Made by a program: the position numbers and the translations under genes | Notes under the pieces: generated by a model | Databases searched by the model: none | Told to the model about the DNA's origin: nothing | The model's input: only the letters and a program-made list of their open reading frames with translations | From: an uncultured Collinsella sp. | Lineage (GTDB): Bacteria; Actinomycetota; Coriobacteriia; Coriobacteriales; Coriobacteriaceae | Direction: 5' to 3' | Length of the DNA: 22,017 nucleotides | Assembly (NCBI GenBank): GCA_900548935.1 | Contig: URMR01000015.1 | Coordinates: 1 to 22,017, forward strand | Shown here: positions 7,698 to 15,048 of the stretch, piece after piece | Position numbering within the stretch: the first letter of the stretch is position 1 | Layout of the letters: each line of letters begins with the position of its first letter

Positions 7698-8417
7698 ATG
7701 CCTGCGCCCAAAAATGCACCGCTTTACCAGCAGATTTACGACGAAATCAAGGATGCGATCGAGAAAGGTGTTTATGCACCCAAGGAGCGTATTCCGTCCG
7801 AGCTTGAGCTAGCCGAGCAGTACGACGTGAGCCGCATTACGGTGCGCCGCGCCGTCGAGGAGCTGTGCTCCGATGGCTACCTGGTTAAGCAGCAGGGCCG
7901 TGGCACCTTTGTCTCCACGCCGCACATCAATCGCCAGTTTCACGCCTCGACGTTGCAGACGTTTACCGCGCTGTGTGCCGGCAATGGCATGAAGGCCGGT
8001 GCGCACGTGATCGATCGCCAGATTGTGCCGGCGCGCCAAAACGAGATGGAGTTCTTTGGCCTGCAGAAGGATGCGCTGCTGCTGCATATCAAGCGCGTGC
8101 GTACGGCCGACGGCGAGCCCATCTTTGAGGAGAACATCTTTGTGCCGTTTGATGCCTACCGCGAGCTGTTGACGGCCGATCTTGAGGACAAGTCGATTTT
8201 TGCCGAGGTCGAGCGTGTTGGCGGAATCCCGATTGTCTCGGTTGGCTACCGCACGGTCGAGGCCGTTCGTGCCAATACCGAGCAGGCGGCCGAGTTGGGC
8301 ATTGCTCCGCACGATCCGCTGCTCAACCTGCGTGCCAGCTTTACCGGTCCCAATGGAGAGCCGGTCCTGATGGGTAAGCAGTACTACGTGGGATCGCGCT
8401 ACGTTATGGTCATGTAA
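7698..8417 (+). CDS. GntR-family regulator, HutC/UTRA type (first copy)
   Basis: Transcriptional regulator of 239 aa. The N-terminal winged helix covers about residues 8-75 (PLYQQIYDEIKDAI, then SRITVRRAVEEL as recognition helix and QQGRGTFV as wing). The UTRA ligand domain covers about 95-235, with the family-typical segments IKRVRTADGEPIFEEN and NGEPVLMGKQYYVGSRY. UTRA regulators often sense phosphorylated sugars or related metabolites. ACGTTATA sites upstream of itself, the PTS operon and the EamA gene suggest it controls these, and it is a plausible FrlR-like sensor of the transported compound. The ribosome site is weak (AAGAGTGATT), consistent with low expression. It is about 35-40% alike by eye to the second GntR at 10880, so the two may be paralogues. 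Confidence 0.9.
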   Translation: MPAPKNAPLYQQIYDEIKDAIEKGVYAPKERIPSELELAEQYDVSRITVRRAVEELCSDGYLVKQQGRGTFVSTPHINRQFHASTLQTFTALCAGNGMKAGAHVIDRQIVPARQNEMEFFGLQKDALLLHIKRVRTADGEPIFEENIFVPFDAYRELLTADLEDKSIFAEVERVGGIPIVSVGYRTVEAVRANTEQAAELGIAPHDPLLNLRASFTGPNGEPVLMGKQYYVGSRYVMVM

Positions 8418-8445
8418 GTTACGCGGTTTTACCAAACCGCGTAAC
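8418..8445 (+). terminator. Perfect hairpin directly after gntR (possible terminator)
   Basis: GTTACGCGGTTT and AAACCGCGTAAC form a 12-bp perfect stem with loop TACC, starting at the first base after the stop codon. The downstream sequence GGCTTGAC has no U-tract, so it may act only weakly or together with the next hairpin. Confidence 0.5.
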
Positions 8446-8458
8446 GGCTTGACGCTGC

Positions 8459-8557
8459 AAGCCCGCCAGAGCGGCAATCTGCCTTTCAACTTCGGCGGCA
8501 TGACCAGAAGGTCAATGCCGCCTCGTTTCAAGGCACCTTGCTCGCTCTGGCGGGCTT
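8459..8557. repeat. 99-bp nested hairpin after gntR
   Basis: Outer arms AAGCCCGCCAGAGCG (8459-8473) and CGCTCTGGCGGGCTT (8543-8557) pair perfectly over 15 bp. Inner arms GGCGGCATGACC (8494-8505) and GGTCAATGCCGCC (8510-8522) pair with one bulge; short TGCCTT/AAGGCA pairing lies between. It could be a complex terminator, a MITE-like repeat or a structured RNA. Confidence 0.65.
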
Positions 8558-8596
8558 TCGCTGTCCGCGCCAAAACATCGGCGTTGCCGGGCCGGC

Positions 8597-8696
8597 ACTT
8601 GGGGACGTTCCTTTTCTGTCGGCACCTGGGGACACTCCTTAGTCGTTGGGGGCGTTCTTAAACGACTGGTCATTCAAGAACGTCCCCAATGACTAG
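8597..8696. repeat. Palindromic dispersed repeat, family A, copy 2
   Basis: Arms TTGGGGGCGTTCTTAAA (8646-8662) and TTCAAGAACGTCCCCAA (8673-8689) mirror copy 1 at 85-128, again with a GACTGGTC-like loop. Two flanking half-units, CTTGGGGACGTTCC and CCTGGGGACACTCC, precede it. Confidence 0.8.
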
Positions 8697-8705
8697 TCAC
8701 AGAAT

Positions 8706-8802
8706 GAGCGTGGATAATCTCCCGTTTTTGGCTTGGTGACGGGTTCAAAGTGGGAGATTATCCACGCTCATCCGGAAAGTGTCCAAAAATCCACGCTCAT
8801 TC
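8706..8802. repeat. GAGCGTGGA structured repeat, family C, copy 1
   Basis: GAGCGTGGATAATCTCCC (8706-8723) and its exact inverse (8752-8769) form an 18-bp stem with a 28-base loop. An inverted single unit, GTCCAAAAATCCACGCTC, follows at 8781-8798. Related copies are at 15049-15170 and 16450-16564. Confidence 0.85.
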
Positions 8803-8860
8803 GCCTTGGATTGCGTTGCCCGTGGCCGGCAGCCGCGCGGCACCGGTCCGCGTGGCGGCG

Positions 8861-8866
8861 TATAAT
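8861..8866 (+). promoter_or_regulatory. Candidate -10 box of recQ
   Basis: A perfect TATAAT lies 31 bp before the recQ ATG. No clear -35 is visible in the GC-rich sequence upstream. The ribosome site is probably TAGGA at about 8889-8893. Confidence 0.45.
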
Positions 8867-8897
8867 CGGCGGCAGATGACTTGGACGTTAGGAAACC

Positions 8898-10877
8898 ATG
8901 ACCGATAACATGCAGCAGATGGCGCTCGACACGCTCGGCGCCTATTTTGGCTACACCTCGTTTCGCCCGGGACAGGACCGCATGGTCGATGCGATCCTTG
9001 CCGGTCGCGATGCGCTGGGTGTTATGCCCACGGGCGCCGGAAAGTCCATTTGCTACCAGGTGCCCGCGCTCATGCTGCCCGGCATCACCTTTGTGGTGAG
9101 TCCGCTGCTGTCGCTTATGGAGGACCAGACCCGTGCGTTGCTCGCGGCGGGTGCGCGACCCAGCTATCTCAACTCCAGCCTTACTCCGGCCCAGCAAAAC
9201 ACCGTGCTCAAGCGGGCGCGCGAGGGCCGCTACCAGCTTATGTACGTGGCGCCCGAGCGCCTGCTCGAGCCGCGCTTTTTAGACTTTGCGCAGGAGGCCG
9301 CGGCGGACGGTGGCATTGGCGTGCCGCTCGTGGCCATTGACGAGGCCCACTGCGTGAGCCAATGGGGCCAGGATTTCCGCCCCGCCTACCTGCAGATTCG
9401 CGAGTTCATTGATTCCCTGCCGCAGCGCCCCATCGTGGCGGCCTTTACCGCTACGGCGACCGAGCGCGTGCGCGCCGATATCCAGCAAATGCTCGGCCTG
9501 CAAAACCCAGCGACCGTGGTGACGGGTTTTGATCGCAAGAACCTCTACTTTGGTTGCGAAGAGATGGGCGACAAGGCCAAGACCGTCTGGGTGCGCGACT
9601 ACGTGATCGCGCATTCGAGCGAGAGCGGCATCGTGTATTGCTCGACCCGCAAGACGGTTGACGCGCTGGCCGCGGAGCTTGCCGAGGCACTGGGCCCCAG
9701 CGGCATTCGCGTCGGTCGCTACCATGCCGGCATGGGCAACGACGCCCGTCGCCAAAGCCAGCGCGCCTTTATCGACGACGATATCCAGGTGATGGTTGCC
9801 ACCAACGCCTTTGGCATGGGCATCGACAAGCCCAACGTGCGCTACGTGATCCACAACAACGTGCCCGAGAGCATCGAGGCATACTACCAAGAGGCGGGCC
9901 GCGCCGGCCGTGATGGCGACCCGGCAAGCTGCCACTTGCTGTGGAACGGTAACGATTTTCGCATGCGCCGCTTTTTAATCGACCGCGGCGATGCCGCCGA
10001 TGAGGCGCTTGACGACGAGCAGCGCGCGTGGGCGCTCCAGAATCGATATCGTCTGCTCAGCCAGATGGAGGGCTATTGCAATACCACCGGCTGTCTGCGC
10101 GAATATATGTTGCGCTACTTTGGCGACGAGGCCGCGGCCGAGCATGCCGCGGCCAGTACGGGCGGCACCGCCACGGACGACGTCGAGAGCTGCGGCAACT
10201 GCAGCAACTGCCTCACGCAGTTCGAGGTCGAGGACGTCACCGATATGGCCCGCGCTGCCGTGCGCTATGTGGCCACGCGTCCCATGCGCTTTGGCAAGTC
10301 GCTCATCGCCGATGTGCTCCACGGCGGCAACACCGAGCGCATTCGCCAGATGCATCTGGACGAGGACCGCGGCTATGGTGAGCTGTCGAGCGAATCGGTC
10401 GGGCGTATCAAGGACATCATCGGCCAGCTGTGCGGCCGCGGTTATCTGGCTACCTCGCAGGGGCAGTACCCGGTCGTGGGGCTGGGCCCGCGTGCCGCCG
10501 AGGTCGAGGATGAGGCGTTTGCCTTTACCGTTAAGCGTCGTGCGTCCAAGCACAAGGCCTCGGCCCGTGCCCGCCGCGCGGTGGATCTGCTGCGTGAGGA
10601 GGCCGAGCTAGATCAGCGCCCGCGCGTGGGTGACGATGCCGAGCTGTTCGAGCGCCTGCGTGCCCTGCGCAAGGAGATTTCGACCGAGCTGGAGATGGCG
10701 CCGTACATGGTCTTCTCTGACAAGGCCCTGCGCGGCCTGTGCCGCCTACGACCTCAGACACGCGACGAGCTTATCCAGGTCAACGGTATTGGCGAGAAAA
10801 AGGCCGATGCCTTTGGCGAGCAGTTTATGGCGGCGATTGAAGAGTTTGAGTCCGAGCATGCACGGAATGGAGCATAA
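8898..10877 (+). CDS. recQ: ATP-dependent DNA helicase RecQ
   Basis: 3'-5' superfamily 2 DNA helicase for recombination repair and fork processing, 659 aa, near the family length. Visible motifs are FRPGQ (22-26), Walker A MPTGAGKS (43-50), DEAH (148-151), FTATAT (183-188), the motif V region ATNAFGMGIDKPNVR (301-315) and the motif VI QEAGRAGRDG (331-340). A RecQ zinc site uses Cys399, Cys432, Cys435 and Cys438, with a roughly 20-residue Ala/Glu-rich insertion between the first Cys and the CGNCSNC cluster. A winged helix follows, then an HRDC domain (about 585-655: LRALRKEISTE to QVNGIGEKKADAFG). The next gene starts 2 bases after the stop, so gntR2 is probably made from the same messenger. 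Confidence 0.96.
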   Translation: MTDNMQQMALDTLGAYFGYTSFRPGQDRMVDAILAGRDALGVMPTGAGKSICYQVPALMLPGITFVVSPLLSLMEDQTRALLAAGARPSYLNSSLTPAQQNTVLKRAREGRYQLMYVAPERLLEPRFLDFAQEAAADGGIGVPLVAIDEAHCVSQWGQDFRPAYLQIREFIDSLPQRPIVAAFTATATERVRADIQQMLGLQNPATVVTGFDRKNLYFGCEEMGDKAKTVWVRDYVIAHSSESGIVYCSTRKTVDALAAELAEALGPSGIRVGRYHAGMGNDARRQSQRAFIDDDIQVMVATNAFGMGIDKPNVRYVIHNNVPESIEAYYQEAGRAGRDGDPASCHLLWNGNDFRMRRFLIDRGDAADEALDDEQRAWALQNRYRLLSQMEGYCNTTGCLREYMLRYFGDEAAAEHAAASTGGTATDDVESCGNCSNCLTQFEVEDVTDMARAAVRYVATRPMRFGKSLIADVLHGGNTERIRQMHLDEDRGYGELSSESVGRIKDIIGQLCGRGYLATSQGQYPVVGLGPRAAEVEDEAFAFTVKRRASKHKASARARRAVDLLREEAELDQRPRVGDDAELFERLRALRKEISTELEMAPYMVFSDKALRGLCRLRPQTRDELIQVNGIGEKKADAFGEQFMAAIEEFESEHARNGA

Positions 10878-10879
10878 CG

Positions 10880-11635
10880 ATGGCATCCGACGATAAAACC
10901 GAGCGCACTGAGGTGTCCGCCGTGCCGCTGTACCAGCAGGTTATGGACGACCTAAAGGGCGAGATCGCGCGCGGCGTGTACGCATCCGGCTCGCGCATTC
11001 CTTCCGAGATGGAGCTCGCTAAGTCCTATGGTGTGGGACGCGTCACCGTGCGCCGCGCCATCGAGGAGCTGTCGCGCGCGGGGTATCTCAACCGCCAGCA
11101 GGGGAGGGGCACGTTTGTGTGTGCGCCCAAGCTCAAACGCAAGATTGTCCAGAAGGGTGACGTTCAGAGCTTTTCCGAGGGTTGCGCCGCCAACGACATG
11201 GTGGCCGGAGCACGCCTGGTGTCGCGCACGGTGGTTGCGGCGACGCGCGAGGACGCGGCGTTTTTTGGGGTGGAACCCGGCTGCGAGCTCATCGTGGTCG
11301 AGCGTGTGCGCACGGCAGACGGCGTGCCCGTCATGCTCGAGAACAACGCCTTTGTGCTGGCCGACCATCCCTATCTGCAGACGCTTGCCGACGAGGACCT
11401 CACCGATAACTCAATCTTTGCGCTCGTTGCCGAGCATTCGGGCCGCGCGCCGCTCAAATCCGACCCTTGTACCGTGGAGATTGCGCTTGCCGACGCTCAA
11501 GTCGCGCCACTGCTCGAGATCCCGGTCGGTGAGCCACTCTTCTATATGGAGGCGTACTTTACCGATGCGGACGAGCGGCCCTTGCTGCTCGGACGCCAAA
11601 AGATCGTGGGCTCGCGCTACGTCTTCGACATCTAA
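10880..11635 (+). CDS. GntR-family regulator, HutC/UTRA type (second copy)
   Basis: Regulator of 251 aa with a winged helix at about 14-82 (VPLYQQVMDDLKGEI, VGRVTVRRAIEEL, RQQGRGTFV) and a UTRA effector domain at about 100-245 (IVVERVRTADGVPVMLEN; LLLGRQKIVGSRYVF). The start lies 2 bases after the recQ stop with GGAG inside recQ, which implies translational coupling. It is followed 144 bp later by the second FrlB-like gene, whose promoter carries two repeat elements, so it most likely controls that gene. The coupling to a DNA-repair helicase is probably positional rather than functional. It differs enough from the first GntR to suggest a different operator and ligand. Confidence 0.9.
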   Translation: MASDDKTERTEVSAVPLYQQVMDDLKGEIARGVYASGSRIPSEMELAKSYGVGRVTVRRAIEELSRAGYLNRQQGRGTFVCAPKLKRKIVQKGDVQSFSEGCAANDMVAGARLVSRTVVAATREDAAFFGVEPGCELIVVERVRTADGVPVMLENNAFVLADHPYLQTLADEDLTDNSIFALVAEHSGRAPLKSDPCTVEIALADAQVAPLLEIPVGEPLFYMEAYFTDADERPLLLGRQKIVGSRYVFDI

Positions 11636-11644
11636 CGTCCACAG

Positions 11645-11725
11645 ATAGAACAACATAGAACAAATTTGCCGAGATGACTTCACGGGCGTTGTTGCACGTG
11701 TTATAAATAGGACAACATAGAACGA
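11645..11725 (+). promoter_or_regulatory. Promoter with twin operator repeats for the second deglycase gene
   Basis: ATAGAACAACATAGAACAA (11645-11663) and ATAGGACAACATAGAACGA (11707-11725) differ at 2 of 19 positions and start 62 bp apart, about six helical turns. Each holds two ATAGAAC-like half-sites. TTCACG (11679-11684) and TATAAA (11702-11707) give a 17-bp-spaced promoter; the second repeat covers the transcription start and the first lies just upstream of the -35 box. This layout fits repression, possibly with looping, by the adjacent GntR2. AAGGAGG precedes the next start codon. Confidence 0.6.
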
Positions 11726-11779
11726 CAGCAGGTACGATCCGCCGTCGCTCAAAGCCGCCCCACAAGGAGGAACATCAGG

Positions 11780-12748
11780 ATGAACGCACATGATCTGGTT
11801 CAGGAAATCATCGAGCGCAAGGGCAAGATCGAGAATGTCTTTTGGATCGCTTGTGGCGGTTCGATGATCGACCTGATGCCGGCCAACGAGCTGCTCAAGC
11901 GCGAGGCCACCACGTTTACCTCGACGGTCTACACGGCACGCGAGTTCTGTCTGATGGCCCCCAAGAGCCTAGGGCCGAAGTCGCTCGTTATTGCCTGCAG
12001 CCACAGCGGCAACACGCAGGAGGTCGTTGACGGCTGCGAGATGGCACTGGCAGCCGACGCCGAGGTCATTGCCCTCACCGACTGCGAGGGCTCAAAGATC
12101 GACAACGGCAAGTGGACCACCTGGGTCTATCCGTGGGGCGAAGGCGTGCCGCAGGCCGAGGTACCGCAGGGTATCGGCGCTCTGATCGCCGCCGAACTGC
12201 TTGACCAGCAGGAAGGCTACGAGGCACTCGCCGACATGTATGCCGGCCTTAAGCAGATGGATGCCCTGTTGCCCGCTGCCCGCGAGAAGGTCAACGCCGA
12301 GCTGGGCGCCCGTTTTGCCGAGCTCTGCCAGCAACATAAGTTCTTCTACATCCTGGGATCCGGCCCCAACTTTAGCCAGACCTACGCCATGGCCATCTGC
12401 TCGCTCATGGAGATGCAGTGGCAGCACTGCTGCTATATTCACTCCGGCGAGTACTTCCACGGCCCGTTCGAAGCCACCGAGCCCGGCGTGTTCTACTTTG
12501 TACAGCTCGGATCGGGCGAGTGCCGCCCCATGGAGGAGCGTGCACTTGCATTCCTCAACACGCACACCGATACGGTCATGGTGCTCGATGCGCTCGAGTA
12601 CGGCGTGGGCGAGGTGCCCGCCAGCGTGCGTTCGTACCTGGAACCGATCTTCTTCTACAACATGAGCTGCGAGCTGCGTGCCGCTCGCGGCAAGGTATTC
12701 GACCACAGTCCCGAGGTTCGTCGCTACATGGGCATCGAGCAGTACTAG
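11780..12748 (+). CDS. Second SIS-domain protein, FrlB-like sugar-phosphate deglycase
   Basis: Predicted cytosolic deglycase of 322 aa with two SIS domains (about 15-145 and 180-305). Phosphate-loop serines lie in CSHSGNTQEV (73-82) and GSGPNFSQT (193-201). MEMQW and GEYFHGPFE supply Glu211 and His227, again 16 residues apart as in FraB and E. coli FrlB. The C-terminus HSPEVRRYMGIEQY closely resembles the FrlB ending. It is the closer of the two paralogues to E. coli FrlB by eye. It has its own promoter, twin operators and adjacent regulator, implying control separate from the PTS-linked paralogue and perhaps a different glycated substrate. Salmonella gfr similarly carries two deglycases (GfrE and GfrF) for different glycated lysines. 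No transporter gene is adjacent. Confidence 0.8.
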   Translation: MNAHDLVQEIIERKGKIENVFWIACGGSMIDLMPANELLKREATTFTSTVYTAREFCLMAPKSLGPKSLVIACSHSGNTQEVVDGCEMALAADAEVIALTDCEGSKIDNGKWTTWVYPWGEGVPQAEVPQGIGALIAAELLDQQEGYEALADMYAGLKQMDALLPAAREKVNAELGARFAELCQQHKFFYILGSGPNFSQTYAMAICSLMEMQWQHCCYIHSGEYFHGPFEATEPGVFYFVQLGSGECRPMEERALAFLNTHTDTVMVLDALEYGVGEVPASVRSYLEPIFFYNMSCELRAARGKVFDHSPEVRRYMGIEQY

Positions 12749-12795
12749 GTACCGGGAAAAGTATTCACCTTCGATTTGCAAGTAAACAGCGTGCG

Positions 12796-12837
12796 TAAAA
12801 AGCGGGCCGCGTCGGGGATTTCCGGCGCGGCCCGCTT
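12796..12837 (-). terminator. Terminator of the dehydrogenase gene (minus strand)
   Basis: AAGCGGGCCGCG (12800-12811) and CGCGGCCCGCTT (12826-12837) form a 12-bp perfect stem. On the minus strand the stem runs into TTTTTA. It lies between two convergent genes and may also stop transcription coming from the SIS gene on the plus strand, although that side has no U-tract. Confidence 0.85.
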
Positions 12838-12878
12838 GGTATCGCGCTTAGATTCGTAAAGTTGCGGCAGCCAGCGGT

Positions 12879-13856
12879 CTACTTGCCGACAACGCCTTCG
12901 GCGTCCCACCAGTCGAGCTGGGCGATGTTGTCGCGGATGTGCTGGCAGCTCTTGTGGAAGCCCTCGAGCTCGTACTCGGACAGGTCGAGCGTGTAGACCT
13001 CCTCGACGCCCTCGGCGCCGATCACGCACGGCAGGGAGGTAAAGATACCCTCCTCGCCATACTGGCCGGTCATAAGCGTAGAGGCCGAAAGCACGGCGTG
13101 CTCGTTGTGCAGAACAGCAGCGCAGACGCGTGCGGCGGAGTTGGCGACGGCGTACTCGGTGCACTGCTTGCCCTGGTAGGTCACATAGCCGCCCTTGCGT
13201 GCAAGCTCCTCGACCTCCATGTGGTCGAAGGCGTACTTGTCGGGGTTTTCGGCCTGAAGCTCGTTGAGTCTCTTGCCGGCGATGGTCGCGGCCTTAAAGG
13301 CGGCAAGCTGGCTAAAGCCGTGCTCGCCGATCATGTAGGCGTCGATGGACTTGGGGCTCACGCCGACCTTCTTGGAGATCTCGGTGCGCAGGCGGGCGGA
13401 GTCCAGGCCGCAGCCCGAGCCGATGATCTTCTTGGGATCGTAGCCGGTCAGGTGCCACAGCTCGGTGCACACGACGTCGCAGGGGTTGGAGATGCTCACA
13501 AAGATGCCGTCGAAGCCGGCGTCGACGATGCGCTTGGCAAAGGTGCGGGTGGCGTCGGTGGTAAAGAACAGCTCGCCGTCGCGGTTGCCGGCGGCCAGTG
13601 CGACCTTGCCGGCGGCGTTGACGATGACGTCGCAGCAGGCCAACTCCTCGTAGTGATCGTAGCAGTTGACGATCTTGGTGTTGTACGGGACAAACGAAAG
13701 GGAGTCGCGCAGGTCCTGGACCTCGGACGTCACCTTGGCCTCGTTGATATCGCACAGGTACAGCTCATCGGCAATGCCCTGCATGAGCAGGCTGTTGGCG
13801 ACATGTGCTCCTACGTGGCCCTGGCCGACCACACCGATCTTACACGTCTGGTACAT
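12879..13856 (-). CDS. L-2-hydroxyacid dehydrogenase, lactate/hydroxyisocaproate dehydrogenase type
   Basis: NAD-dependent cytosolic dehydrogenase of the LDH/MDH superfamily, 325 aa. The Rossmann glycines are in GVVGQGHVGAHV, and NPCDVV is the conserved Asn-Pro segment. Asp152 and Arg155 (LDSARLR) and His179 (GEHG) match the catalytic Asp-His pair and substrate-carboxylate Arg. The mobile loop at residues 82-101 does not read as the usual Q-K-P-G-x-x-R pattern, and the position of the loop Arg appears to be Phe. The loop and GEHG context resemble L-2-hydroxyisocaproate dehydrogenase at least as much as lactate dehydrogenase. I chose the ATG at 13856, with GAAAGGA 7 bases upstream. It may regenerate NAD by reducing pyruvate or branched 2-oxoacids. 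Confidence 0.85.
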   Translation of the reverse strand: MYQTCKIGVVGQGHVGAHVANSLLMQGIADELYLCDINEAKVTSEVQDLRDSLSFVPYNTKIVNCYDHYEELACCDVIVNAAGKVALAAGNRDGELFFTTDATRTFAKRIVDAGFDGIFVSISNPCDVVCTELWHLTGYDPKKIIGSGCGLDSARLRTEISKKVGVSPKSIDAYMIGEHGFSQLAAFKAATIAGKRLNELQAENPDKYAFDHMEVEELARKGGYVTYQGKQCTEYAVANSAARVCAAVLHNEHAVLSASTLMTGQYGEEGIFTSLPCVIGAEGVEEVYTLDLSEYELEGFHKSCQHIRDNIAQLDWWDAEGVVGK

Positions 13857-13932
13857 ATACGTATCCTTTCGGCCGAGTTTTTCGCGTCGAACCATTGTAG
13901 CTTCCTGCTGCCACTTTGCCAGGCTAAAGCGC

Positions 13933-13968
13933 GGTAGATTTTTGGGACATGCCTTAATCTCTACTTTT
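13933..13968. repeat. Family E hairpin repeat, degenerate copy
   Basis: GGTAGATTTTTGGGACATGC matches the reverse complement of the element at 18253-18291, and the second arm is degenerate (TCTCTACTTTT). It lies in the 210-bp divergent spacer between the dehydrogenase gene and metA. No convincing promoter could be assigned in that spacer. Confidence 0.6.
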
Positions 13969-14066
13969 GGCTGTTTTGGACCACTGGCGGTGTCTCGGGG
14001 CGATACACTCGCGCAGATGGGGTCGGTCGTTGTACCATAGCTGCAACTGACTCATAAGGAGCATCT

Positions 14067-14993
14067 ATGCCCATTCGCATCCCCGACGCCCTCCCTGCCG
14101 CCGCGCAGCTCGAGAGCGAGAACATCTTTGTCATGACCGAGTACCGCGCGCTGCACCAGGACATCCGTCCGCTGCGCGTGCTCATCCTCAACCTCATGCC
14201 CACCAAGATTGCCACCGAGACGCAGATTATGCGCAAACTCTCCAACACGCCGCTGCAGGTGGAGGTGGACCTGCTGCGCACCAAGACGCACGAGGCCACG
14301 CACGTGAGCGCCGGCCACCTGGAGACGTTTTACCGCACGTTCGACGACATCCGCGACATTCACTACGACGGCCTGATCATCACGGGCGCGCCCGTGGAGC
14401 AGATGCCGTTCGAGGAGGTCGACTACTGGCCCGAGCTCTGCCAGATCATGGATTGGTCCACTACGCACGTACACTCTACGCTGCACATTTGTTGGGGCGC
14501 GCAGGCGGGGCTCTACCATCATTACGGTATCCAGAAGTACGACCTGCCGGCAAAGGCGAGCGGCGTGTTCGAGCATTATCTGGTGAAGCCGCAAAGCCCG
14601 CTAGTCCGCGGCTTTGACGACCGTTTCTATGCCGTGCATTCGCGCAACACCGATGTGCGCCGCGAGGACGTGGAGGCCGAGCCGCAGCTTGAGGTCGTGG
14701 CCGTGTCCGATGAGGTGGGCCTGTACATCGTCAAGTCGACCGACAGCCGTCGCTTCTTTGTCTTTGGCCACCCCGAGTACGATACCGACACGCTGCGCTT
14801 GGAGTACGAGCGCGACGTGAAGCGCGGGCTCAACCCTCAGGTGCCGGCGCATTACTTCCCGGGCGACGATCCCACCGCCGAGCCGCGCAACGTCTGGCGC
14901 AGCCAGGCTCAGCTGCTCTATACCAACTGGCTCAACTACTACGTCTACCAGACCACGCCCTACGACCTGGCCCGCGCCGGCGAGGAGCACTAG
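14067..14993 (+). CDS. metA: Homoserine O-acetyltransferase (MetA family)
   Basis: First committed enzyme of methionine synthesis, 308 aa, MetA-type class I amidotransferase-like fold. The catalytic triad is Cys142 (HICWGAQAG), His235 and Glu237 (FGHPEYD), in exactly the E. coli numbering. Residue 111 is Glu (TGAPVEQ); in this family Glu111 goes with acetyl-CoA use, whereas Gly goes with succinyl-CoA, so O-acetylhomoserine is the predicted product despite the historical name homoserine O-succinyltransferase. AAGGAG precedes the ATG. O-acetylhomoserine would feed a sulfhydrylase; the MetY fragment at the right end looks foreign and should not be assumed to be its partner. No SAM riboswitch was recognised upstream. 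Confidence 0.95.
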   Translation: MPIRIPDALPAAAQLESENIFVMTEYRALHQDIRPLRVLILNLMPTKIATETQIMRKLSNTPLQVEVDLLRTKTHEATHVSAGHLETFYRTFDDIRDIHYDGLIITGAPVEQMPFEEVDYWPELCQIMDWSTTHVHSTLHICWGAQAGLYHHYGIQKYDLPAKASGVFEHYLVKPQSPLVRGFDDRFYAVHSRNTDVRREDVEAEPQLEVVAVSDEVGLYIVKSTDSRRFFVFGHPEYDTDTLRLEYERDVKRGLNPQVPAHYFPGDDPTAEPRNVWRSQAQLLYTNWLNYYVYQTTPYDLARAGEEH

Positions 14994-15048
14994 ACTGCGG
15001 CTGTAGCTGTGGTTGCTGCTGCGGCCGTTGCTGTGCTTGCGGCGTGAC

